Shown here: piece after piece, positions 9,081 through 16,424 of the stretch | Numbering within the stretch: position 1 is the stretch's first letter | Layout of the letters: the number at the start of each line of letters is the position of its first letter | DNA from: JAHFIW01 sp035495855 | GTDB lineage: Bacteria > Patescibacteriota > Patescibacteriia > SG8-24 | DNA length: 31,074 nt | Direction of reading: 5' to 3' | Assembly (NCBI GenBank): GCA_035495855.1 | Contig: DATJFD010000024.1 | Location: 1-31,074, forward strand | Notes under the pieces: model-generated | What the model saw: the letters and a program-made list of their open reading frames with translations, nothing else | What the model was told of the DNA's origin: nothing | The model's database searches: none | Position numbers and translations under genes: made by a program

Positions 9081-10557
9081 CGCTTTGTTCCGGCCTGAGC
9101 GTCGGGAAGAGGATCACTTCCTTGAGACTGTGCGCGTTCGCGAACACGGCGGCGAGGCGGTCGACGCCGAGGCCCCAGCCGGCGGTCGGCGGCATGCCGA
9201 CGGACAGCGCTTCGATGAAGTCCTCGTCCATGGGCTGCGCCTCCTCGTCGCCGCCCTGGCGGAGCTTCTCCTGCTCTTCGAAGCGCGCGCGCTGGTCGAG
9301 CGGGTCGTTCAGTTCAGAGAAGGCCTTCACGTATTCGCCGCGGGCCATGACCAGCTGGAAGCTCTCGACGTAGCGGCCGTCGCCCGGCTTGCGCTTGGCC
9401 AGGGGGAGGATCTCGGTCGGATGGTCGATGATGAAGGTCGGCTCGACGATGTTCGGCCGCACGGTCTTCTTGTAGAGGTTGTCGAGGATGGCGCCGCGGT
9501 CGTCCTTCGGCTCCACCTTCACGCCTTTGGCTTCGGCCGCCTTGGCGAGCTCGGCGCGGTCGCCGTAGTTCTCGATGTCGAGGTCGGCGTACTGCTTGAT
9601 GGCGTCGCGGAAGGCCAGGCGCGGGTACGGGCCCTTGAGGTCGAACTTCATGCCGTCGTACTCGATGGCCGTGGAGCCGCAGCAGCGCTCGGCGATGAGG
9701 GCCAACAGGTCCTCGGTCATGGTCATGTGCTCGCGGTAGTCGGCGTACGCCTGGTAGGCCTCGACCGAGGTGAACTCGGGGTTGTGCGAGTGGTCGATGC
9801 CCTCGTTCCTGAAGCTGCGGCCGAGCTCGAACACGCGCTCGTAGCCGCCGACGATGAGGCGTTTCAGGAACAGCTCCGGCGCGATGCGCAGGTAGAGGTC
9901 GACGTCGAGCGCGTTGTGATGGGTGATGAACGGCCGCGCCGAGGCGCCGCCGGCGATGGCCTGCAGGATGGGCGTCTCGACCTCCATGAAGCCGCGCTCG
10001 ATGAAGAACTCGCGGATGGTCTGCACGACGAGGCTGCGCTTCCTGAAGATGAGCCGCACTTCGGGGTTGCTGACGAGGTCGAGGTAGCGCTTGCGGTAGC
10101 GGAGCTCGGTGTCGGTCAGACCGTGCCACTTGTCGGGCAGGCCGGCGAGCGACTTGCTGATGAGCGTCCAGCGCTTGGCCTCGACGCTCTTCTCGCCGCG
10201 CTTGGTGACGAAGCACGTGCCGGTCACCTGGAGGAAGTCGCCGCGGTCGATCATCTTCTCGAAGGCTTCGAACGAGGAGGCGCCGAGCACGTCGCTCTTC
10301 AGGTGCAGCTGGATCTTCTGCGTGCCGTCCTCGAGGTCCGCGAAGCAGGCGCCGCCGTGGCCGCGCACGGCCTTGAGCCGCCCGACGATGGTGATCTCCG
10401 ACTTGTACTTCTCGAGCGTCTCGAAAAGGCCGATGGCGTCGGCGATGGTGTGCGTGCGTTCGCAGCGCGCGGGGTACGGATCGAGGCCGGCGGCGATGGC
10501 GGCGTTCAGTTTCTCGAGCCGCACCGCGGATTCCTCGATGGAGCGTTGTTCTTCCAT
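9067..10557 (-). CDS. lysS: Lysyl-tRNA synthetase, class II
   Basis: Class IIb synthetase of 496 residues charging tRNA-Lys. An N-terminal OB-fold anticodon-binding domain (about residues 50-150) is followed by the catalytic domain. Motif 2 is FELGRSFRNEGIDHSHNPEF and motif 3 is GMPPTAGWGLGVDRLA near the C terminus, both intact. The length is normal. The ATG lies two bases after the greA TAG stop with no close SD (a GGAG is 14 bases away), suggesting coupling to greA. T lies at -1. Confidence 0.97.
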   Translation of the reverse strand: MEEQRSIEESAVRLEKLNAAIAAGLDPYPARCERTHTIADAIGLFETLEKYKSEITIVGRLKAVRGHGGACFADLEDGTQKIQLHLKSDVLGASSFEAFEKMIDRGDFLQVTGTCFVTKRGEKSVEAKRWTLISKSLAGLPDKWHGLTDTELRYRKRYLDLVSNPEVRLIFRKRSLVVQTIREFFIERGFMEVETPILQAIAGGASARPFITHHNALDVDLYLRIAPELFLKRLIVGGYERVFELGRSFRNEGIDHSHNPEFTSVEAYQAYADYREHMTMTEDLLALIAERCCGSTAIEYDGMKFDLKGPYPRLAFRDAIKQYADLDIENYGDRAELAKAAEAKGVKVEPKDDRGAILDNLYKKTVRPNIVEPTFIIDHPTEILPLAKRKPGDGRYVESFQLVMARGEYVKAFSELNDPLDQRARFEEQEKLRQGGDEEAQPMDEDFIEALSVGMPPTAGWGLGVDRLAAVFANAHSLKEVILFPTLRPEQSDEQK

Positions 10558-10559
10558 AG

Positions 10560-11021
10560 CTAGCAGCTGATCTCCTTCACGACGTAGGTCTTCGTTCCGG
10601 CCGGCACCTTCACTTCGGCGGATTCGCCGACGCGCTTGCCGAGGAAGGCCTGGCCGAGCGGCGATTCGTTGGAGATGAGGCCCTTGAGCGGGTCCGCCTC
10701 GGTCGAGCCGACGATGGTGAGGGTCTTCTCCTTGCCGTCGCTTTCCACCTTCACGCGGCAGCCGATGGTGACGGTGTCCGAGCTCTTGGCCTCGATCACG
10801 ACGGCGCGGTTGATGCCGTCCTCGAGCTCCATGATGCGGCTCTCCGTCCAGCCGGATTCGTCCTTGGCGTCATGGTAGTCGGCGTTCTCCTTGAGGTCGC
10901 CGAGGTCCTTGGCCTTCTCGATGCGCGCAGCGACCTCGCGGCGTTTGACCGTCTTGAGGTGATGCAGCTCCTGTTTCATTTTTTCGAGGCCTTCCTTGGA
11001 GACGTAGACCGGGTTGGACAT
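10560..11021 (-). CDS. greA: Transcription elongation factor GreA
   Basis: A 153-residue factor that enters the RNA polymerase secondary channel and stimulates cleavage of backtracked RNA. The N-terminal coiled coil (about 8-75) carries the acidic tip at Asp42 and Glu45 in DLGDLKENADYHDAKDE. The C-terminal FKBP-like domain has the family signature SPLGQAFLGKRVGE. The start at 11021 gives the usual N terminus (YVSKEGLEKMKQEL). There is no SD. The leader of about 95 nt from the promoter at 11121 contains five heptad units. Confidence 0.96.
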   Translation of the reverse strand: MSNPVYVSKEGLEKMKQELHHLKTVKRREVAARIEKAKDLGDLKENADYHDAKDESGWTESRIMELEDGINRAVVIEAKSSDTVTIGCRVKVESDGKEKTLTIVGSTEADPLKGLISNESPLGQAFLGKRVGESAEVKVPAGTKTYVVKEISC

Positions 11022-11027
11022 ACTTTT

Positions 11028-11062
11028 TAGCTTTGAGCTTCGAGCGTCGAGCTTCGAGCTTG
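11028..11062. repeat. Heptad tandem repeat in the greA leader
   Basis: Five consecutive 7-bp units of the GAGCTTC family (two exact copies, three variants such as TAGCTTT and GAGCGTC), ending six bases before the greA ATG. Only one arm is present. Confidence 0.85.
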
Positions 11063-11120
11063 GCGCGGGCGCGGCAAGTCCAGAAACTGCGGTAAGGCTT
11101 GATTCTGCGGATAAAACGCT

Positions 11121-11149
11121 ATCGTATGCCGGAAAAATTGAAAAGTGAA
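11121..11149 (-). promoter_or_regulatory. Candidate promoter for greA-lysS
   Basis: Minus strand: -35 TTCACT (11144-11149), 17-bp spacer, -10 TACGAT (11121-11126), in an AT-rich island within GC-rich DNA. It lies between mrdA and greA, so greA-lysS may be transcribed separately from the mre genes. Confidence 0.5.
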
Positions 11150-11207
11150 GCCCGCATCCCTCGCGGCCCTGGCATCCGGCCAAGCATACCGCATCGGGCG
11201 GGCGGTG

Positions 11208-13253
11208 TCAGCGGACCGGCGCGGGGACGGTCGCGGCCGGAGGGGCGGCGGGCGGCTTGGGGACGGCCGCCGTGCGCGAGGCCGGCTTCGCGAAATAGCG
11301 CCGGTAGATGGCCTTGGCGATGGGCGTAGCCGTCGTCGAGCCCTCGACGCCCTCCTCGATCATCACGGTGACGACGATCTCGGGCTTGTCATAGGGCGCG
11401 TAGGACGTGAACCATGCGTGCGGCGCCTTGGTCGGGTGCCACTGCGCCGTGCCGGTCTTGCCGGCGACGGCCACCGGGAGGTCGCCGAGCGACCGCGCGC
11501 TGCCCGAGGTGACCGCCTGGCGCAGGCCCCGGCGCACCGCGTCGATGGAGGCGGCGTCGACGACCTGGGGATCGATGGTGACGGGGTCGACCTGCGTGCG
11601 CGTGCCGTCCGCGGCGGTGGTCGCGGCGACGACGTGCGGACGGACGAGCGCGCCGCGATTGGCGAAGACGGCGGTCATGGTCGCGATCTGCAGCGGCGTC
11701 ACGAGCACGTCGCCCTGGCCGATGGCCGCGTGATAGGTGTCGCCGACGTACCACTGCTCCTTCTTGACCTTCTCCTTCCATTCCTTGGACGGCAGGAAGC
11801 CCGAGGCCTCCGCGGGCAGGTCGATGCCGAGCGGCTGACCGAGGCCGAACTTGTGCGCGTACTTCGCGATGCGGTCGATGCCCAGGCCCTTGAAGTCGTC
11901 GTAGCCGCCGCCGACGTAATAGAAGAACGTGTTCACGGATTCGGCGAGCGCCTTGGCGAGGTTGGTGGGGCCGTGGCCGCCGGCCTTCCAGTCAGGGAAG
12001 AACCATTTGTCGACGCGTATGCCGCCGGTCGACAGCACCGTCGTGTTCGGCGTGATGACGTGCTCGGCCATGGCGGCCGCGCCGACCGCGAGCTTGAAGA
12101 CCGAGCCGGACGCGACCTCGCCGGAGACGGCGCGCGGGAAGAGCGGATGGTCGGGGTCGTCGGTGAGCGCCTTGAACTGGTCGGGCGTGATGCCCTTGGC
12201 GAACATGTTGTTGTCGAAGGCGGGCTCGCTGACCATGGCGAGCACTTCGCCGGTCGAGGGCTTCATGACGATGACGCTCCCCCGCTTCTTGCCGGCGGCG
12301 CGCAGGCCGTCGCGGAAGATCTTCTCGACGTCCTTCTGGAGGTCGAGATCGAGGGTGAGCACGAGGTTCCTGCCCGGCTGGCCCGTCTCCTCGGACAGCA
12401 CCTTCTTCTCGCGCCCGGTGGCGTCGACCTCTATGCGGCGCTTGCCGTAGGAGCCGCGAAGCACGGGTTCGTAGAAACGCTCGAGCCCGGTCTTGCCGAT
12501 GAAGTCGGACGGCTGGTACGACGCGCCGCTCGCGTCGAGCTCCTTCTGCGTCAGGCGCCCCTCGAAGCCGAGCACGTGCGAGAGCGAGGGGGCGTCCGCG
12601 GAGGCGAGGTACTCGCGCCGCGTGCCGACGGCGAGGGAGACGCCTGGCGCGGAGGCGTTCTCGATCTCCACGCGCACCGCCTGGTCGTGGGTGAGGTTGT
12701 CCGCGACGGTGACCGCCGAGCCGGCGTAGTCCTTGAACTCCTCCAGCTTCTGTTCGATGTCCGTCGGCTGGAGGTCGAGCATGGCCGCGAGCCGGCCGAT
12801 GGCCTGCCGCCGCGCTTCGGGGTCCTTGGGAAGGTCGGCGGGCGTGACCGCGACGGAGAAGTCGGGGACGTTCCGGACGAGCGGCGTGCCGTTGCGGTCG
12901 TACATCACGCCCCGCTCGACCGGCACGAGCATCTGGCGGCTGCGGTTGCCTTCGGCGAGCCGCGCGTATTCCGCGCTCTTCACGATCTGTACGTGGCCCG
13001 CGCGCAGCACGACGAGCGTGAGCATTGCCGCGAGCGCCGCGAAGACGGCCTTGAGCTTGCGTTCGCCGATCGCCAGGCCGATGAAGGCGGGTTGCGCCGC
13101 CATGTCGGTCGCGACGATGCCGTCGCCGCCGAGGAAGGCCTCATCGATGATGCTGTCGGCGTAGGGCGCGCGGACCGCGCCGAAACCCGTCTCCCCGTCG
13201 GTGATGGGGAACGGTCCGGGAACGGGATGCCAGGTGGTGTGGTCTTCAGGCAT
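11208..13253 (-). CDS. mrdA: Penicillin-binding protein 2 (elongasome transpeptidase)
   Basis: Class B PBP of 681 residues that cross-links peptidoglycan during elongation with MreBCD. It has an unusually long cytoplasmic tail (about 1-65), a membrane helix (about 66-84), a dimerisation/pedestal domain beginning ERGVMYDRNG (113-122), and the transpeptidase domain. The three active-site motifs are intact: SVFK (Ser384-Lys387), SVN (439-441) and KTG (599-601). The C-terminal 20 residues are Pro/Ala-rich. It overlaps mreD by eight bp and has no SD, implying coupled translation. rodA, the usual partner, is not in the window. Confidence 0.95.
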   Translation of the reverse strand: MPEDHTTWHPVPGPFPITDGETGFGAVRAPYADSIIDEAFLGGDGIVATDMAAQPAFIGLAIGERKLKAVFAALAAMLTLVVLRAGHVQIVKSAEYARLAEGNRSRQMLVPVERGVMYDRNGTPLVRNVPDFSVAVTPADLPKDPEARRQAIGRLAAMLDLQPTDIEQKLEEFKDYAGSAVTVADNLTHDQAVRVEIENASAPGVSLAVGTRREYLASADAPSLSHVLGFEGRLTQKELDASGASYQPSDFIGKTGLERFYEPVLRGSYGKRRIEVDATGREKKVLSEETGQPGRNLVLTLDLDLQKDVEKIFRDGLRAAGKKRGSVIVMKPSTGEVLAMVSEPAFDNNMFAKGITPDQFKALTDDPDHPLFPRAVSGEVASGSVFKLAVGAAAMAEHVITPNTTVLSTGGIRVDKWFFPDWKAGGHGPTNLAKALAESVNTFFYYVGGGYDDFKGLGIDRIAKYAHKFGLGQPLGIDLPAEASGFLPSKEWKEKVKKEQWYVGDTYHAAIGQGDVLVTPLQIATMTAVFANRGALVRPHVVAATTAADGTRTQVDPVTIDPQVVDAASIDAVRRGLRQAVTSGSARSLGDLPVAVAGKTGTAQWHPTKAPHAWFTSYAPYDKPEIVVTVMIEEGVEGSTTATPIAKAIYRRYFAKPASRTAAVPKPPAAPPAATVPAPVR

Positions 13254-13785
13254 CGCGGCGGAGGAGGAAGAAGCGCGAGAACGAGCGCCGGGCCCAGGCG
13301 GCGAGGGCGATGGCGAGCGCGACGGCGGCGAGCTGCCAGCCGAGCGCGGCGAAGGCCCGGGAGGCCAGCGTGGCGGCCGGCGCGGAGGCGGAGAACGGCG
13401 GGAAGCCGGCGAACGTCGCGCGGACGGCGCGGACGACGAGCAGCAGGACGTTCGACAGCGCGAAGGCCGCGGCGTTGATGCCGATGGTGCCGAGCCAGGA
13501 GCGGTGCGTGAACACGCGCGTGGCCAGCGCCATGGTCACGAAGGCGAGCGCCAGGAGGATGGCGGTGAAGACGCCGAAGGGCATGGACGAGAGGACGTCC
13601 GTCGCGAGGCCCGCGGCCGCGGCGGCGGCGAAGGCGTCGCCGAAACGGAAGCCGGTCACGAGCGCGACCACCATGATGAGCGGCAGGTCGAGCGACGAGG
13701 CCGCGCCGGGGAGCGCGCGCACGAAGCTCGCCTGGACGAGGCCGAGCGCGAGCGCAATGGCGATGACGGCGAGGGTGCGGCGCAT
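13246..13785 (-). CDS. mreD: Rod shape-determining protein MreD
   Basis: Integral membrane protein of 179 residues with about five hydrophobic segments and few charged residues, linking MreC and the elongation enzymes in the membrane. GFRFGDAFAAAAAAGL followed by DVLSSMPFGVFT resembles the MreD core. The position between mreC and mrdA makes the assignment firm despite low sequence conservation in the family. It starts seven bases after the mreC stop, with no SD and T at -1. Confidence 0.9.
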   Translation of the reverse strand: MRRTLAVIAIALALGLVQASFVRALPGAASSLDLPLIMVVALVTGFRFGDAFAAAAAAGLATDVLSSMPFGVFTAILLALAFVTMALATRVFTHRSWLGTIGINAAAFALSNVLLLVVRAVRATFAGFPPFSASAPAATLASRAFAALGWQLAAVALAIALAAWARRSFSRFFLLRRDA

Positions 13786-13792
13786 AGGACGA

Positions 13793-14605
13793 TCAGTTCG
13801 CGGCGGCGACGACGGCCTCGCCTAGGACCTGCACGAACAGCGGATGACCGGCGCTCTCGAACGGGACCACGGCGGCGGTCTGGAACGGGTCCTGGGTACG
13901 CTTGCTCACCTTCTCGACGGTGCCGACGACCAGGCCGCGGCGGATGCCCGGCTCGATGCCCGAGGTCACGACGATGTCGCCGGGGGAGAGATCGACGTTC
14001 TGCGGGATGAGGTCGATGGCCATGCTGAGGCCGCGGTCCCCTTCCAGCACGCCGGCGGTGTCCGAGGCGTTCTGCACGGCGACCGCGAGCCTGCTCTTCG
14101 TGTCGGACAGCAGGAGCACGGACGACGAGCGGCGGCGCGCCTCGAAGACCTTGCCGATGATGACGCCTTCGCCGGCGACGACCGCCTGGCCCGGGCGGAC
14201 GCCGTCGTCGGAGCCGCGGTCGATGACCAGCCCATGGAAGACGTCCTCGTCGGTCTCGGAGACCACGCGTGCGAGGATGGGCGCGTCGGAGGCGCGTTCC
14301 TGAAAATGGAGCGCCAGCTTGAGCGCGTCGTTCTCAAGCGCCTGTTCGCGCAGCTTGGCGTTCTCCTTGCGCAGCGTCTCGACCGCCTTCGCGAGGGTCT
14401 CGCGGTCGGCGCGGTCGTCCGCGAAGAAGCGCTCGACGGCGCGGTCGAGGGAGGCGCCGGCGGCGTACGCGGGCGCGGCGGCCCTGAGCGCCAGCCCGGC
14501 GAGCGGGTCGGTGAGCGGGCGCAGCGCCCCCGCCGCTCCGAGCACGATGAGCAGCACGCCGAATGCGGCGGCGATGAGGATGCGGGAATTGGTGCGAACG
14601 GCCAT
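13793..14605 (-). CDS. mreC: Rod shape-determining protein MreC
   Basis: A 270-residue bitopic protein that scaffolds the elongation machinery outside the membrane. A membrane helix at about 8-28 is followed by a coiled coil (about 55-100, with RKENAKLREQALEND) and the two beta-barrel-like domains, seen in VIDRGSDDGVRPGQAVV and later SPGDIVVTSGIEPGIRRGL, both typical of MreC. There is no SD and T lies at -1. A heptad inverted-repeat element fills the gap from mreB. Confidence 0.94.
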   Translation of the reverse strand: MAVRTNSRILIAAAFGVLLIVLGAAGALRPLTDPLAGLALRAAAPAYAAGASLDRAVERFFADDRADRETLAKAVETLRKENAKLREQALENDALKLALHFQERASDAPILARVVSETDEDVFHGLVIDRGSDDGVRPGQAVVAGEGVIIGKVFEARRRSSSVLLLSDTKSRLAVAVQNASDTAGVLEGDRGLSMAIDLIPQNVDLSPGDIVVTSGIEPGIRRGLVVGTVEKVSKRTQDPFQTAAVVPFESAGHPLFVQVLGEAVVAAAN

Positions 14606-14607
14606 AG

Positions 14608-14697
14608 GAGTGTCGGGAGTCGAGAGTCCAAAGTCGAAAGCACGGTGCGATGGCGCCCGGTCGCTTTCGACTCTCGACTTTCGGCTTTACGCGCTTT
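14608..14697. repeat. Heptad inverted-repeat element, mreB-mreC spacer
   Basis: The unit here is CGAAAGT/CGAGAGT rather than GAGCTTC. Left-arm units start at 14621, 14628 and 14635. Right-arm units start at 14663 (GCTTTCG), 14670, 14677 and 14684. The innermost pair is perfectly complementary and the outer pairs have one or two mismatches, with a loop of about 21 nt. The element occupies the 95-bp spacer between the mreB stop and the mreC start. Confidence 0.85.
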
Positions 14698-14700
14698 CGA

Positions 14701-15771
14701 TCAGGCGAACATCGCCCGGCGCTCGGCCGAGGTCTCCTGCGACGACGGCAGGGCGATGGTCTTGAGGAGGTCGAGGTTGTCGATGAGGATGCCGGTGCCG
14801 CGGACCACGCAGGTCAGCGGATCGTCGGCGACGCGCACCGGGATCTCCGCGGCGTGCGAGATGACCTGGTCGAGGCCCTTGAGCAGGGCTCCGCCGCCGG
14901 TCAGCACGATGCCGCGTTCGTAGATGTCGGCCACGAGCTCCGGCGGGGTGATCTCCAGGGCGGACTTCACGTTCTCGACGATGGTGCGGACCGAGCGGGC
15001 CAGCGCCTCGCGGATCTGGGAATCATTCACCATGATCTCCTTGGGGAGGCCCGTGACCATGTCGCGGCCGCGCATCTCCATGACGAGCGGCTCCTCGAGC
15101 GGCATGGCGGAGCCGATGCGCATCTTGATGTTCTCGGCGACGCGCTCGCCGAGCAGCAAGTTGAAGTTCTCGCGCGCGAACATCACGACGTTCTTGTTGA
15201 GCTCGTCGCCGGCGATGGGCAGGGATTTCCAGGTGACGACGCCGGAGAGCGAGATGACGGCGATCTCGGTGGTGCCGCCGCCGATGTCGACGACCATGTT
15301 GCCGACCGGCTCGGTGATGGGCAGCCGCGCGCCGATGGCCGCGGCCATCGGTTCCTCGACGAGATAGACCTCGCGCGCGCCGGCGGAGAGCGCGGCGTCT
15401 TCGACGGCCTTGCGCTCCACCTCGGTGAGGTCGAGCGGCACGCCGATGACCACGCGCGGGCGCGGCAGGATGGAGAAGTTGTCCTTGTGCGACTTCTCGA
15501 TGAAATGCTTGAGCATCTTCTCCGTGACCTCGAAGTCCGAGATGATGCCGGAGACGAGCGGCTTCACCGTCGCGATGTGCGCCGGCGTCTTGCCGATCAT
15601 GTCCTTGGCCGAGTGGCCGACGGCGACGATCTGCCCGGTGCGCGTGTTGAGCGCGACGACCGAGGGTTCATTGATGATGATGCCCTTGTCCTTGGCGTAG
15701 ACGAGGGTGTTGGCGGTGCCGAGATCGATGCCGAGGTCGCGCGAGAACCTCCCGAGGAAAGAATTGAACAT
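14701..15771 (-). CDS. mreB: Rod shape-determining protein MreB
   Basis: Bacterial actin homologue of 356 residues that forms membrane-associated filaments guiding sidewall synthesis. The phosphate-1 motif is DLGIDLGTANTLVY (12-25), the phosphate-2 region is VVDIGGGTTEIAVISL, and the adenosine motif is GIVLTGGGALLKGLDQVI, all intact. The N terminus MFNSFLGRFSRD is hydrophobic/amphipathic as expected for membrane binding. It is first in the unit mreB-mreC-mreD-mrdA, with a clear promoter 45 bp upstream. No SD, only an A-rich stretch before the ATG. Confidence 0.98.
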   Translation of the reverse strand: MFNSFLGRFSRDLGIDLGTANTLVYAKDKGIIINEPSVVALNTRTGQIVAVGHSAKDMIGKTPAHIATVKPLVSGIISDFEVTEKMLKHFIEKSHKDNFSILPRPRVVIGVPLDLTEVERKAVEDAALSAGAREVYLVEEPMAAAIGARLPITEPVGNMVVDIGGGTTEIAVISLSGVVTWKSLPIAGDELNKNVVMFARENFNLLLGERVAENIKMRIGSAMPLEEPLVMEMRGRDMVTGLPKEIMVNDSQIREALARSVRTIVENVKSALEITPPELVADIYERGIVLTGGGALLKGLDQVISHAAEIPVRVADDPLTCVVRGTGILIDNLDLLKTIALPSSQETSAERRAMFA

Positions 15772-15815
15772 CTTTTTTGTTCATTAAGGCGCGGGCGGCG
15801 CTTTGAGTCCCGGAA

Positions 15816-15844
15816 AGTATAGCCATCGAAGGGTGAAAGGTAAA
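15816..15844 (-). promoter_or_regulatory. Promoter of mreBCD-mrdA
   Basis: Minus strand: -35 TTTACC (15839-15844), 17-bp spacer, -10 TATACT (15816-15821). The -35 and most of the spacer lie inside one arm of the purine-rich inverted repeat at 15828-15935, so hairpin extrusion or a protein bound to the repeat could affect mreB transcription. Confidence 0.6.
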
Positions 15845-15935
15845 GAGGGGTAAAGGGCGAAAGTTCCTGCCCGGGCAGGACAAAAAAACGCCCTTCGGCG
15901 CGTCTTTTCCCCTCTACCCCTTTTTACCCTCTCTC
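15828..15935. repeat. Purine-rich heptad inverted repeat between the 130-residue membrane protein gene and mreB
   Basis: The left arm (15828-15864) has units such as GAAGGGT and GAAAGGT, plus one 10-mer. The right arm (about 15904-15935) is its C/T-rich complement, CTTTTCCCC followed by TCTACCCC and similar. Between the arms sit a perfect palindrome CCTGCCCGGGCAGG (15866-15879) and a short terminator. The right arm runs into the last codons of the membrane-protein gene and the left arm overlaps the mreB promoter. Confidence 0.75.
15882..15900 (-). terminator. Short terminator downstream of the 130-residue membrane protein
   Basis: CGCC/GGCG stem (15889-15892 with 15897-15900), CTTC loop, seven A on the plus strand (U7 in the minus transcript). 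The core stem is short, but it lies inside the larger purine/pyrimidine hairpin, which would extend it. Confidence 0.55.
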
Positions 15936-16316
15936 GGGCCTTACTTTCGCCGAAATGAAGAAGAATTCGAGCACCGTGAGCGCGGCCACGATGAGCAGCG
16001 CGTTCCACCAGGTCAGGAGCGACCTGCTCTGGAGGAAGAGCGCCACCACGACGAGGAGCGACAGCAGCACGGCCTGGCGGAAGGAGACGGCCACGTGCCG
16101 AGAGACCACGAGCTGTTTTTTGAGCAGGGCCACGCGCAGGACGAAGCCGATGATGGAGAGCGTTCCGGTGAGCGCAAGCCAGAGCGTCGCGTAGAACACG
16201 CCGAAGACCACCGGCTGCGTGTCGGTGGGGTCGACCGTGCCGATGATGAGTCCGACCCCGCCCCAGGCGAGGGCCGTGCCTATGCCCATGAGCAGCAGGT
16301 ATTGGCGGAGGGTCAT
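15924..16316 (-). CDS. Four-helix membrane protein, conserved but uncharacterised
   Basis: A 130-residue protein with hydrophobic segments at about 6-27, 36-58, 81-96 and 102-122, joined by short basic loops (RVALLKKQ, SRHVAVSFRQ), so the positive charge lies between helices 2 and 3. Function unknown. The opening MTLRQYLLLMGIGTALAW resembles small membrane proteins I associate with Patescibacteria; that is recall, not a search. There is no SD. A candidate extended -10 lies only six bases before the ATG, so the mRNA may be leaderless. A heptad array separates it from the helicase gene upstream. Confidence 0.75.
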   Translation of the reverse strand: MTLRQYLLLMGIGTALAWGGVGLIIGTVDPTDTQPVVFGVFYATLWLALTGTLSIIGFVLRVALLKKQLVVSRHVAVSFRQAVLLSLLVVVALFLQSRSLLTWWNALLIVAALTVLEFFFISAKVRPERG

Positions 16317-16322
16317 ACTTGG

Positions 16323-16331
16323 AGTGTAGCA
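16323..16331 (-). promoter_or_regulatory. Extended -10 giving a possible leaderless transcript
   Basis: Minus strand TGC-TACACT: a TACACT -10 with the TGn extension, ending six bases before the ATG at 16316. Transcription would begin at or next to the start codon. The -35 region would lie in the heptad repeats and has no TTGACA-like match. Confidence 0.35.
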
Positions 16332-16335
16332 TTCA

Positions 16336-16424
16336 TCGCTTCGAGCTTCGAGCTTCGAGCTTCGAGCTTCGAGCTTCGAGCTTCGAGCGCTCGGCGCTTG
16401 AAGCTTGGCGCTCGGGCCTCGACG
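16336..16424. repeat. Heptad array, longest uninterrupted copy run in the window
   Basis: Six perfect GAGCTTC units in tandem (16343-16384), preceded by TCGCTTC. Decayed units follow, of forms such as GAGCGCT, TGAAGCT and TGGCGCT, up to the helicase stop codon at 16425. The decayed part partly complements the array (AAGCTTGGCGCT), giving a weaker second arm. On the minus strand it lies upstream of the 130-residue membrane protein. Confidence 0.9.

Noticed and set aside
15882..15935. Treating all heptad elements as ordinary terminators
   Set aside because: Most have no U tract after the stem and lie inside operons such as atp, where termination would block downstream subunits.
16336..16424. 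CRISPR array
   Set aside because: The units are 7 bp and directly adjacent, with no unique spacers, and no cas genes are present.
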